In this document: one piece after another, positions 1 through 7,427 of the stretch
Numbering within the stretch: the stretch's first letter is position 1
Layout of the letters: every line of letters begins with the position of its first letter
From: Megamonas hypermegale_A
GTDB taxonomy: Bacteria; Bacillota; Negativicutes; Selenomonadales; Selenomonadaceae
DNA: 46,072 nucleotides
Reading direction: 5' to 3' (one strand)
Assembly: GCF_030371585.1 (NCBI RefSeq)
Contig: NZ_JAUDCE010000017.1
The notes under the pieces: model-generated
What the model was told of the DNA's origin: nothing
The model's database searches: none
What the model saw: the letters and a program-made list of their open reading frames with translations, nothing else
Made by a program: the position numbers and the translations under genes

Positions 1-19
1 AAGCGACAGTTTTTGTTTA

Positions 20-2602
20 TCAGCAAGTTGCTCCGCCTACGAGATGTTTTTGGGCGGCGAGGTTTTCCTGTTTGCGGGCGAGCAGGTCATCAGCGAGCAG
101 TTGTGCTTCAACATTGACAAAGCCGAGACGGGCGATTGTGTCGGAGAAGCGTTCACCGGTCAATCCCTGTTCACGGAATAACAGAATGGCTTTTTCAACA
201 ACGTTAAGAACTTCTTCTTTCGTTGTGAAGATTTTATGCAGCGGCTGTCCTTCTTTTACACGTTTGCCCCAGCGGCCGCCGATATAGATGCGGAAACCGT
301 CGACAGAAGTGTCAAAACAGTGGAACGGGCATTTGTTGACGCAAAGACCGCAGTGATTGCAGTTTACTTCATCAATATTGATTTTGCCGTCTATTACTTG
401 CAATGTTTTAACTGGACAGGATTTTTCAGCCAGACAGATTTTGCAGCCGCGGCATTTGGCGTAATCTATCTGCGGTATGCGCTGACCGATTATACCGATA
501 TCGTTGAGGTTCGGTTTTACGCAGTTGTTCGGGCAGCCGCCGACGGCGATTTTAAATTTATGCGGCAGTTTTACATCGCGGTAGCCTTTATAGAAACGGC
601 GGTGGATTTCTTCGGAAAGGGCGAAGGTGTCGATTAAGCCGTATTGGCAGGTTGTGCCTTTGCAGGAAACGACAGGACGGACTTTGGAGCCGGTGCCGCC
701 TGTTTCAAGTCCGGCATGCTGCATTAGATATTCGCGGAGCGGTTCAATATTTTCGTACGGCACGCCCTGAATTTCCACCGTCAGACGGGTAGTCATGGTG
801 ATTTCACCGCTGCCGAATTTTTCAGCGGCTTCGGCGATTACGCGGCTTTCTTCAGCTGTAATTTTACCATTGCGCGTGATTACGCGGCCGTTGAATTTAT
901 CACCGGTTCGTTTGTCCTGTAAAAAGCCGAGCGCTTTGACGGCTTTTATTTCTTCCGGTGTCAGTTTCGCCGTCGTTTTGACTTTTACGTCGTTAAAGGC
1001 AAGACCGGCTTCCAGTGTAAGCGTATTCGTATAACCGAAATATTTGAGACGGTTTTGCAGGAAATAGGAACGTTTGCCTTTGGCGCAGACGAGCAGCAGT
1101 TTATCATCTTTATTTAAACCTGCAATCGGTCCGTTTACTTTGGCAAGGTCGACGTACATTGCGCCGCGAATGCTCGGCGTGAGGCTGGCGTCGATTATGC
1201 GGTAGCCGTCCGCTTTGCTGGCAAGGTACTGCGCCGGTGTAATGCTGTTCATGTAGCCGTTTAATTTGTTGAGCATGATATGCACCGTCTGCACGAACGG
1301 ATGAATGGCGGTGGAGAACGGCGGTGCGTAGCAGAAATCCATACATTCACACTGTTCGAGCGTTGCGCCGAGTGAAATGGCAGCAACGGCGATATCGGCC
1401 ATTTTATCCACAGCTCCCTGACCGATTACCTGCAAACCGAGAATTTTATGCGTCTTTTTGTCAACGATGAGTTTGGTAATGAAGGCATCAGCTCCCGGAT
1501 AATAATGGGCTTTATCGTCGACAGTTGCCATGACTGTTTCGATATCGTAACCGGCATCGTGCGCCTGTTTTTCGCCGAGACCGGTGCGGGCGCAGTTGAT
1601 ATTCGGCAGTTTGACAATACCGGTGCCGAGTACGCCGGGATATTCTTTATGCGTGTCGGTTAAAATCTGGCCGAGCAAGCGTCCTTCCAGATTGGCGCTG
1701 GAGCCCATCGGCGACCATTGGCGGGCATGAGTTAAACGGTTCGTAACCATAGCGCAGTCGCCAACGGAGTAAATATTCGGCAAGTTTGTCTGCAATTTGC
1801 CGTCAACGAGAATTGTGCCTTTGAACATTTCGATACCTGTGTCCTGCAAAAAGGCGGTATTCGGACGCACACCGACGGACAGAACGATTAAATCGGCGGA
1901 GATTTCACCGGCTGTCGTCTTAATGGCACGCACGGAAGCTTCACCGAGAATTTCCTGACCGGCAACGCCCGTCATTACGCGAATACCCTGTTTTTGCAGA
2001 TGTTTCTGCACGAAAGCGGCTATTTCCGGGTCGATTACATTCGGCATAATCTGGTCGGCAAAGTCAATAACGGTAACATCAACACCCTGTGCCTGCAAGT
2101 TTTCTGCCGCTTCCAGACCGATAAAGCCGCCGCCGACAACGACAGCTTTCTTTACGGCGCTGTTTTGCAAATAATCGCGCATAGATACGGCATCATCCGG
2201 TACGCGCAGTTTGAACACGCCCTGTTTATCAATGCCTTTAATCGGCGGAACAACAGGTGAAGCGCCGACGGCGATGACGAGTTTGTCATACGGATAAGCG
2301 ACGATTTCGCCCGTGTCGACATTTTTCGCCGCAACCGTTTTGGCTTCACTGTCCACTTTGAATGCTTCCATGCCCGTGATGACATTGACGCCGGTCATAG
2401 CGGCATATTTTTGCGGCGTATTGACAATAAGACCGGATTTATCAGGGATAAGACCACCCACATAATACGGCAGCCCGCAGCCGGCATAGGAAATATCCTT
2501 GTCTTTGGCGATAAGCGTTACTTCAATGCTGCGGTCGGCGCGTTTAAGTTTGGCGGCTGTCTTAGTGCCTGCGGCAACACCGCCGATAATCAAAACTTTC
2601 AT
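20..2602 (-). CDS. CoA-disulfide/polysulfide reductase - rhodanese - siroheme reductase fusion
   Basis: Protein of 860 aa with three modules. Residues 1-445 are an FAD/NAD(P)H disulfide reductase of the CoA-disulfide reductase/NADH oxidase type: an N-terminal dinucleotide fold (IIGGVAAGTKTA), the single redox cysteine Cys42 in YAGCGLPYY, and a second fold at 155-163 (VVGGGFIG). Residues about 455-540 are rhodanese-like with Cys506 in the loop CAKGKRSY. Residues about 560-860 resemble a sulfite/nitrite reductase half: cysteines 647, 652, 690 and 694 match the siroheme/[4Fe-4S] pattern, and two ferredoxin [4Fe-4S] motifs follow (Cys717/720/723/729 and 748/751/754/758). The start is supported by AGGAGGG just upstream. 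CoA-disulfide reductase-rhodanese fusions are known as NADH-dependent persulfide/polysulfide reductases. The appended siroheme module is inferred to reduce a sulfur oxyanion or to extend electron transfer. The substrate is not determined by the sequence. Confidence 0.85.
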   Translation of the reverse strand: MKVLIIGGVAAGTKTAAKLKRADRSIEVTLIAKDKDISYAGCGLPYYVGGLIPDKSGLIVNTPQKYAAMTGVNVITGMEAFKVDSEAKTVAAKNVDTGEIVAYPYDKLVIAVGASPVVPPIKGIDKQGVFKLRVPDDAVSMRDYLQNSAVKKAVVVGGGFIGLEAAENLQAQGVDVTVIDFADQIMPNVIDPEIAAFVQKHLQKQGIRVMTGVAGQEILGEASVRAIKTTAGEISADLIVLSVGVRPNTAFLQDTGIEMFKGTILVDGKLQTNLPNIYSVGDCAMVTNRLTHARQWSPMGSSANLEGRLLGQILTDTHKEYPGVLGTGIVKLPNINCARTGLGEKQAHDAGYDIETVMATVDDKAHYYPGADAFITKLIVDKKTHKILGLQVIGQGAVDKMADIAVAAISLGATLEQCECMDFCYAPPFSTAIHPFVQTVHIMLNKLNGYMNSITPAQYLASKADGYRIIDASLTPSIRGAMYVDLAKVNGPIAGLNKDDKLLLVCAKGKRSYFLQNRLKYFGYTNTLTLEAGLAFNDVKVKTTAKLTPEEIKAVKALGFLQDKRTGDKFNGRVITRNGKITAEESRVIAEAAEKFGSGEITMTTRLTVEIQGVPYENIEPLREYLMQHAGLETGGTGSKVRPVVSCKGTTCQYGLIDTFALSEEIHRRFYKGYRDVKLPHKFKIAVGGCPNNCVKPNLNDIGIIGQRIPQIDYAKCRGCKICLAEKSCPVKTLQVIDGKINIDEVNCNHCGLCVNKCPFHCFDTSVDGFRIYIGGRWGKRVKEGQPLHKIFTTKEEVLNVVEKAILLFREQGLTGERFSDTIARLGFVNVEAQLLADDLLARKQENLAAQKHLVGGATC

Positions 2603-2701
2603 ACAAAAACCCTCCTGAATATATACATGAAATTTAGTATAAAAAACACAGTTACTAATAAATTATAAATCTTTTTTAAATTTTTGTACACTTCTATTTA
2701 G

Positions 2702-2730
2702 AAAAAAGCAGTTAGCTTTTACTAACTGCT
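2702..2730 (-). terminator. Intrinsic terminator of the helicase gene
   Basis: A perfect 9-bp inverted repeat (AGCAGTTAG / CTAACTGCT, 6-nt loop) is followed on the minus strand by a run of six T. The stem includes the TAG stop codon of the helicase gene. Confidence 0.85.
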
Positions 2731-5313
2731 CGACACATCGTCAATAAACTGTTCGGGAATATTTGTCAGCAGACGGCTTTTCCTGCCGGAGCAGGAGATG
2801 AACAGTTCTTTTTTGGCGCGAGTAATGGCCACGTAAAACAATCGTTTTTCCTCCTCGCTGATAAATCCGCCCTGCGTGCTGAAATACGAAGGGAAAACGT
2901 CGTCATTCATACCGGCGAGAAATTCGTATTTAAATTCCAGCCCTTTGGCCTGATGAACGGTGATGATGGGGATTTTCGGTCTGCCGGCGGTCAGTGCGTC
3001 GAGGTCGCTGCCGGACAGAGCGGCATACTGCAAAAGTTCTTTAATGCCGTTTAGACCTGTTTGATGAGCCAACTCTTGTCTGGCAATCAGATATAAAGTG
3101 CGCAGATTGTTTATGCGGTTTGCCCCGTCGGGGCTGTGTTCGTTGTATACGGTCTTTAACTGAAATTCGTCAACAATCAGGGCGATTAATTTTTCCAGCG
3201 AGATATCTTCCGTGATATTGCGGCGTAAATTCAGCAGGATTTGTGCCGGTTTGCTGAAACGGTTTTTGTGCCTGCTGATAAGTTCGCGGCGCTTCGAGGC
3301 TGTCGGAATGATTTTTTCTTCCAGCATTTTATGCAGTAAATCCCATGTCGCCAGCACATCATCAAAGGAATTGTGATTTGATTTCGTATTCAGATTGAAT
3401 GAAGTGCTGAGATATTCCAGTTTATGATTAGGCAGATTGGGATAAAAGCGGCGCGCCAAATCGAGCGTATCGAAATTGATACCGGTGAAATCGAGCGGAG
3501 CAAGACCGTGGCGGATTAAATTCTGATTGAGAATGTCCATGTCGTAGCCGCGAATATTATGACCGGTAATGACGGCATCATGAATAAATTCTTTAAATGC
3601 CGTAAGAACATTGGCGGGATTTTCGCCGTTCTGCGCCAGAAATTCGTCGGAGATATGATGGACTTTCTCCGAGTCGCCGACACTTTTTGCCGATTGGAGA
3701 TATTTATTAAAGGAAGCAATCTGTTGTCCGCGGTGAATGCGCACAGCGGAAAGCTGAATGATGTTGTCGGTGAAAATATCCGTACCCGTGCCTTCGATAT
3801 CGAAAACGATGATGTCTTTGGCCGTGTAGGCGTGAATTAAAGCGGCAAACGGTTCGTAATATTCATCGCTGAAATTGGCATTGACAAAATCAGACAGACG
3901 CAGCCCCGCATTTAAATATTCCTCCGAGGCAATCCGGCGGATAGTGCCGATACCGATATTGGGAACTAGGTTAATCAGGATGCGCTCCAAACTCAGATAA
4001 TCGTCGCTATTAATCAGATATTTCAGTACGGCCGTAACATCCTTGATTTCCTGCCGTTTGAAAAATTTTATATTGTCTATCTGAATGAAATGCAGCTGAT
4101 TTTGCGGATATTTCTGATTGTACGCATTGGATATCGCCGTTAAATGAGCGGCAAGTGTGTAGAGATATTTATTCTGGCGGACAAGTATCGCAATATCGGA
4201 CAGGTTTTCCGTTTGCGGCAAAAGGCGCACTATATTGTCGAAAATCCAGCGGGCTTCATCATACGTATTGCGAAATTGCCGAAACTTGATTTTATGACCA
4301 CGTTCACTGTTTTTGGCAATCATATTTTTAGCATAGGAATGTTCGATTACATCTTTATGGAACAAATTCAATAGAGTATTATACGCCATTTCCAACAACA
4401 GTTTGGTCGAACGGTAATTTTCCGTGAAGTTGATGACGAGCGGATTGTATTTTTCGCGGAAATCTTTTAAAATGCGCTCTGGATTAGAGCCGCGCCATTC
4501 GTAAATCGTCTGGAATTCATCGCCGCACAGCATGACGTTGCGCGCCGGAAACAGATAATGCAGCATGGTGTATTCAAAAATGCTCGTGTCCTGCATTTCG
4601 TCAATCATGATGTATCTGTATTTATCGTGCCAAATGCGGCGGATATCCTCATCCTGCAACAGGCGGTAGGCGTTGGCGATTAAATCCTTGTAGTCAAGCC
4701 CGTTCATCTGATGCAGAGCATGTTCATAGGCAATGATTATATTGAGCCCGTCAAACTGAAAAAATTTAGCCAGACTATCGCTTTCCTGCTGATTGAATGC
4801 TTTATTGAACTGCACATGCTGCTGATAAAGCGCGGTATAATCCGTTTCGATATCGTTGTGCAGATGTTTTAAAGCACGCTCCTGCTTCAGCGCTTCAATG
4901 CAGTTGACGATATACTGTAAATCAAGAGATTTTCCCTTCGGATATTTTGACAGCGTCTGACGGATTAGAGCTTTCTGGTCTTCATCGTCGAAAATCACAT
5001 ATTCCTGAAAAATTTTTTGGCGCGCTTTGGCGGAAAGCGTGATAATTTGATAAGCAAAACCGTGAATGGTACGGATTGTGATATCTTGCGCTGTATTAAA
5101 ATCAAGCTGAGCGCTAATGCGGTTCTTCAGCTCGCGACATGCCTTATTGGTGAAAGTAAGACAGAGAATTTCGCTCGGCTGCGCTTTGTCTTTTTGCAGT
5201 ATGTTGGCTACGCGGTACGACAGTACATTCGTTTTTCCCGTACCGGCGCCGGCGCAAAGCAGAATATTTTTATCAAGTTCGTTTATGACTTGCAACTGTT
5301 TTTTATTGAACAT
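2722..5313 (-). CDS. UvrD/Rep-family helicase with internal DEDDh exonuclease domain
   Basis: 863-aa superfamily 1A DNA helicase. Helicase motifs in order: Walker A AGAGTGKT (21-28), TFTNKA (53-58), Walker B IDEMQD (237-242), GDEFQTIYEWRG (264-275), the motif V region ITVHQAKGLEFK (784-795) and the motif VI region YVAITRAKKEL (827-837). Between the two helicase halves, residues about 500-660 form a DnaQ-like 3'-5' exonuclease with the DEDDh signature: D505 and E507 in FDIEGTG, the GHNIRGYD block at 584-591, and H647/D651 in NHNSFDD. The expected role is 3'-5' unwinding in repair or replication restart, coupled to strand trimming. The gene stands alone on this strand and ends in its own terminator. 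The family call is firm; the cellular role is inferred. Confidence 0.9.
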   Translation of the reverse strand: MFNKKQLQVINELDKNILLCAGAGTGKTNVLSYRVANILQKDKAQPSEILCLTFTNKACRELKNRISAQLDFNTAQDITIRTIHGFAYQIITLSAKARQKIFQEYVIFDDEDQKALIRQTLSKYPKGKSLDLQYIVNCIEALKQERALKHLHNDIETDYTALYQQHVQFNKAFNQQESDSLAKFFQFDGLNIIIAYEHALHQMNGLDYKDLIANAYRLLQDEDIRRIWHDKYRYIMIDEMQDTSIFEYTMLHYLFPARNVMLCGDEFQTIYEWRGSNPERILKDFREKYNPLVINFTENYRSTKLLLEMAYNTLLNLFHKDVIEHSYAKNMIAKNSERGHKIKFRQFRNTYDEARWIFDNIVRLLPQTENLSDIAILVRQNKYLYTLAAHLTAISNAYNQKYPQNQLHFIQIDNIKFFKRQEIKDVTAVLKYLINSDDYLSLERILINLVPNIGIGTIRRIASEEYLNAGLRLSDFVNANFSDEYYEPFAALIHAYTAKDIIVFDIEGTGTDIFTDNIIQLSAVRIHRGQQIASFNKYLQSAKSVGDSEKVHHISDEFLAQNGENPANVLTAFKEFIHDAVITGHNIRGYDMDILNQNLIRHGLAPLDFTGINFDTLDLARRFYPNLPNHKLEYLSTSFNLNTKSNHNSFDDVLATWDLLHKMLEEKIIPTASKRRELISRHKNRFSKPAQILLNLRRNITEDISLEKLIALIVDEFQLKTVYNEHSPDGANRINNLRTLYLIARQELAHQTGLNGIKELLQYAALSGSDLDALTAGRPKIPIITVHQAKGLEFKYEFLAGMNDDVFPSYFSTQGGFISEEEKRLFYVAITRAKKELFISCSGRKSRLLTNIPEQFIDDVSSS

Positions 5314-5493
5314 AGTAATTTCTCCCCAAGAAACTTGTTATCTTTATTGTAGTTTATCGTTGACATAAAATCTATAATATTACTGAATACAATGTTGTTT
5401 ATAAAAGATTTGTTGGTGAATGTTGCTGGAAAAACATCGCTATTGAAACTGGATACAGTATCAGGTATTGTCAAAGAATTGGTAATAAGGCAA

Positions 5494-5526
5494 TAAAAAA
5501 GATGTACAGTTAGTTCTGTACATCTA
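5494..5526 (-). terminator. Intrinsic terminator of the toxin-antitoxin operon
   Basis: A perfect 9-bp stem (GATGTACAG / CTGTACATC, 6-nt loop) is followed on the minus strand by six T. The stem runs into the TAG stop of the toxin gene. Confidence 0.8.
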
Positions 5527-5796
5527 AAACAAATCGCTATGCGTTCCAGTACGGGATAAAACCAATGTCAGAGTATCATTTTCAACGCGGTAAATTAAAA
5601 GCCAATCCGGCAAGATATGACATTCGCGAAATCCGGTATAAAGACCGGTTAAAGCATGGTCATGATATTTTGCCGGTAAAGTCTGTTCATTTGCTAACAT
5701 TTCGATTACATTATCCATCAAAGATAAATCATAATGGCGCTTTTTCAAAAGCTTATTGTCTTTTTTGAATTTGTTGGTAAACCTAATCTTCAGCAT
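5524..5796 (-). CDS. yafQ: YafQ-family mRNA interferase toxin
   Basis: 90-aa RelE/YafQ-superfamily toxin. YafQ proteins bind the ribosomal A site and cut mRNA when freed from DinJ. The diagnostic C-terminal half is present: HDHALTG, then HILPDWLLIYR and the closing RTGTHSDLF, which carries the conserved histidine and terminal Phe of the YafQ active site. The N-terminus LKIRFTNKFKKDNKLLKKR is basic, as expected for RNA binding. The gene overlaps the antitoxin gene by 14 bp, so the two are translationally coupled. Length is typical and no lesion is visible, so the module is probably functional. Confidence 0.9.
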   Translation of the reverse strand: MLKIRFTNKFKKDNKLLKKRHYDLSLMDNVIEMLANEQTLPAKYHDHALTGLYTGFRECHILPDWLLIYRVENDTLTLVLSRTGTHSDLF

Positions 5797-6052
5797 CTAA
5801 AGCCGCCCTTAAATCTTTTATATTGTCGTATGCCTTGCTTAAATTGCGGCCATATAAAGCGTCATCCATTGCCTGTAATGTTTCGGCGTTCGGTCTTAAG
5901 GTCAATTCAAACGGAATACCCTCGTTTCTGACGACCGCCTTAGCGAAAATAGTAAACGCCGCGCTTGTCGTCAATCCCAATTCAGAAAAAATAGCTTCCA
6001 TGTTTTTCTTTAAATCGCTGTCTATTCTTATGTTCATGCTGGTAGTAGCCAT
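5783..6052 (-). CDS. dinJ: DinJ/RelB-family antitoxin
   Basis: 89-aa RelB/DinJ antitoxin. The N-terminal ribbon-helix-helix segment (TSMNIRIDSDLKKNMEAIF, then LGLTTSAAFTIFAKAVVRNEGIPF) is the classic DinJ DNA-binding and dimerisation unit. The acidic, probably flexible C-terminus (DNIKDLRAALDAED) would wrap the toxin. It is the first gene of the pair, preceded by GAAAGGTTGTG and by a good promoter containing a palindrome. Members of the family repress their own operon together with the toxin, so autoregulation is expected. Confidence 0.9.
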   Translation of the reverse strand: MATTSMNIRIDSDLKKNMEAIFSELGLTTSAAFTIFAKAVVRNEGIPFELTLRPNAETLQAMDDALYGRNLSKAYDNIKDLRAALDAED

Positions 6053-6075
6053 AAAATCACAACCTTTCTATCAAT

Positions 6076-6104
6076 ATTATAATACAATGTATATTTATTG
6101 TAAA
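6076..6104 (-). promoter_or_regulatory. Promoter and probable operator of dinJ-yafQ
   Basis: On the minus strand TTTACA (6099-6104) and TATAAT (6076-6081) are 17 bp apart. The spacer holds the palindrome ATACA-A-TGTAT (6082-6092), well placed for an RHH antitoxin to occlude RNA polymerase. The operator role is inferred. Confidence 0.65.
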
Positions 6105-6184
6105 TATTTTTGCTTTACATATAGAAAATTTGCCCTTTTTGCCTTTTTTGTGTTAAATAGTTCAAAAATGGCTTTAAATAAGCG

Positions 6185-6213
6185 TTGACAGAAAATCTAC
6201 AATATGTTATGAT
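6185..6213 (+). promoter_or_regulatory. Promoter of the beta-glucoside operon
   Basis: A consensus-perfect TTGACA (6185-6190) is followed 17 bp later by TATGAT (6208-6213). The predicted start near 6220 puts the RAT site at the very 5' end of the transcript. Confidence 0.75.
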
Positions 6214-6224
6214 AATTGCGAAAT

Positions 6225-6257
6225 AGGATAGTTATTGTTTAAATACAAGCTTGACCT
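6225..6257 (+). promoter_or_regulatory. RAT1: ribonucleic antiterminator site
   Basis: The sequence starts AGGATAGTTA and ends GCTTGACCT, with a short central stem TTGT/ACAA. This reproduces the RAT architecture bound by BglG/LicT proteins: AGG/CCT closing pairs, asymmetric internal loops and an apical stem. The last bases (GACCT, 6253-6257) are also the start of the terminator stem, so protein-stabilised RAT and terminator exclude each other. Confidence 0.75.
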
Positions 6258-6329
6258 GTTAAATTAAGAAAGCCATATACTTTTATCGGGGTATAAGTGT
6301 ATGTTTTCTTAATTGAACAGGTCTTTTTT
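6253..6329 (+). terminator. Conditional terminator controlled by RAT1
   Basis: A 19-nt left arm (6253-6271) beginning GACCTGTT pairs with 6305-6323 (ending GAACAGGTC) and is followed by six T (6324-6329). A smaller hairpin occupies the loop. It lies between the promoter and the antiterminator gene, as in other bgl-type operons. Confidence 0.8.
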
Positions 6330-6353
6330 ATTGCTTTGACGGAGGAGTGAAGT

Positions 6354-7196
6354 TTGTTGTTTTATAAAAAGCGTTTAAACAATAATGCGGTGGTCGTTGC
6401 GGACGAAAACGGCAATGAGCAGATTTTGACCGGTAAAGGGCTGGGTTTTAATGCCAAAATCGGTGCTGTCGTGGATAAAAGCAAGATAGAAAAAATATTT
6501 ACGCTAAAAAATGATACAGATAATCAGCGGCTGCAGGAATTGTTGAAAACTGTGCCGGTTGAATATCTGGAACTGGCGGAAGAAATCATAAATTATGCGC
6601 GCATTCATATTGACAATGAGATAAACGCCAGCGCGATTATTGCTCTGTGCGACCATATTTATATGGCGGCGGAACGCAAGAAACAGGGGATTGACGTAAA
6701 AAATTTGATGCTGTGGGATATCAAAAAATTCTATCGCGATGAATACGGTGTGGGCGTTTATGCTGTTGAGCTGGTTAAGCGGCGGTTTCAAGTGGAGCTG
6801 ATGGAAGATGAAGCAGGTTTTATCGCACTGCATATCGTCAATGCGCAGCTTGACCTGCATGCAAAATCGGTCAATGAAATAACACAGCTTATGCAGGAAA
6901 TTGAAACGATTGTGCGGCTGACATTTTCTTTATCACTCGATGTGAATTCCGTGTATTATTACCGCTTTATCACGCATTTGAAATTTTTCACGGAAAGATT
7001 ATTGTCTGGCAAGACGTATGAAAATCAAGACGTGGCGGGAATGCTGGAGCTGGTGCAGAGTAAATATCCGCAGGCTAATAAATGCGTGGAGAAGATTGCA
7101 CAGTTTTTGCGTAAGAAATACGGCTATACATTAAGTGATGAGGAGGTTCTGTATTTAAGTATTCACATTTCCCGCATAGCACAGATTTCAAAATAA
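6354..7196 (+). CDS. licT: BglG/LicT-family transcriptional antiterminator
   Basis: 280-aa RNA-binding antiterminator. The N-terminal CAT domain (residues 1-55, FYKKRLNNNAVVVADENGNE, then GKGLGFNAKIG) binds RAT RNA. Two PTS-regulation domains follow (about 65-170 and 175-280), with the conserved histidines in NYARIHI, LCDHIYMA, IALHIVNAQLD and LYLSIHISRIA, whose phosphorylation by HPr and the EII controls dimerisation. The start is TTG, preceded by GGAGGAG 6 nt upstream; a second TTG follows in frame and cannot be excluded. The gene heads the operon with the PTS permease and glucosidase downstream, and is itself controlled by RAT1 and the terminator. Confidence 0.92.
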   Translation: MLFYKKRLNNNAVVVADENGNEQILTGKGLGFNAKIGAVVDKSKIEKIFTLKNDTDNQRLQELLKTVPVEYLELAEEIINYARIHIDNEINASAIIALCDHIYMAAERKKQGIDVKNLMLWDIKKFYRDEYGVGVYAVELVKRRFQVELMEDEAGFIALHIVNAQLDLHAKSVNEITQLMQEIETIVRLTFSLSLDVNSVYYYRFITHLKFFTERLLSGKTYENQDVAGMLELVQSKYPQANKCVEKIAQFLRKKYGYTLSDEEVLYLSIHISRIAQISK

Positions 7197-7200
7197 TCCG

Positions 7201-7321
7201 TTGTGCTAGTAAAACATCGAGCCTGTAGCCAGCAGTATAATAGTTTATATTCGTTCGATGTTGGCACTTAACCTCACTAAATATAAACTATTATACTGCT
7301 TTGAGAAATCAACTAGCACAA
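7201..7321 (+). repeat. Structured ~120-bp repeat, copy A
   Basis: Outer helix TTGTGCTAGT (7201-7210) / ACTAGCACAA (7312-7321). Inner perfect 20-bp arm 7231-7250 / 7281-7300. The 30-nt apical loop contains CACTTAACCTCACTAA, nearly invariant across copies. AACATCGA (7213-7220) is complementary to TCGATGTT (7255-7262) in the arm loop, a possible pseudoknot. It lies between the antiterminator and PTS genes. Confidence 0.9.
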
Positions 7322-7361
7322 CAAGTAAATAATAAATTACAATAAATTCATAGTGGCATAA

Positions 7362-7421
7362 AGGATAGTTACATTAAGTTGGCTTGACCTTCATTATATA
7401 TAAGTATAAATAAATGGAGGT
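7362..7421 (+). promoter_or_regulatory. RAT2 overlapping a Shine-Dalgarno-sequestering hairpin
   Basis: 7362-7390 begins AGGATAGTTA and ends GGCTTGACCT, a second RAT-like site. There is no long terminator after it. Instead ACCTTCATT (7387-7395) can pair over 9 bp (one G-T) with AATGGAGGT (7413-7421), which contains the GGAGG ribosome binding site of the PTS gene. The pairing uses the same CCT that closes the RAT, so the two folds are mutually exclusive. TATTTTT follows the hairpin, so weak termination is an alternative to translational control. Confidence 0.6.
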
Positions 7422-7427
7422 ATTTTT

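Noticed and set aside
5283..5474. 63-codon minus-strand open frame upstream of the helicase
   Set aside because: It overlaps the helicase start in another frame, is Ser/Asn/Ile-rich and has no ribosome binding site.
5392..5496. A 34-codon plus-strand open frame (ATG to TAA) between the helicase and toxin genes
   Set aside because: There is no ribosome binding site and no -10 box at proper spacing from TTGACA 5360, and the sequence has no recognisable relative. The stop lies in the terminator flank.
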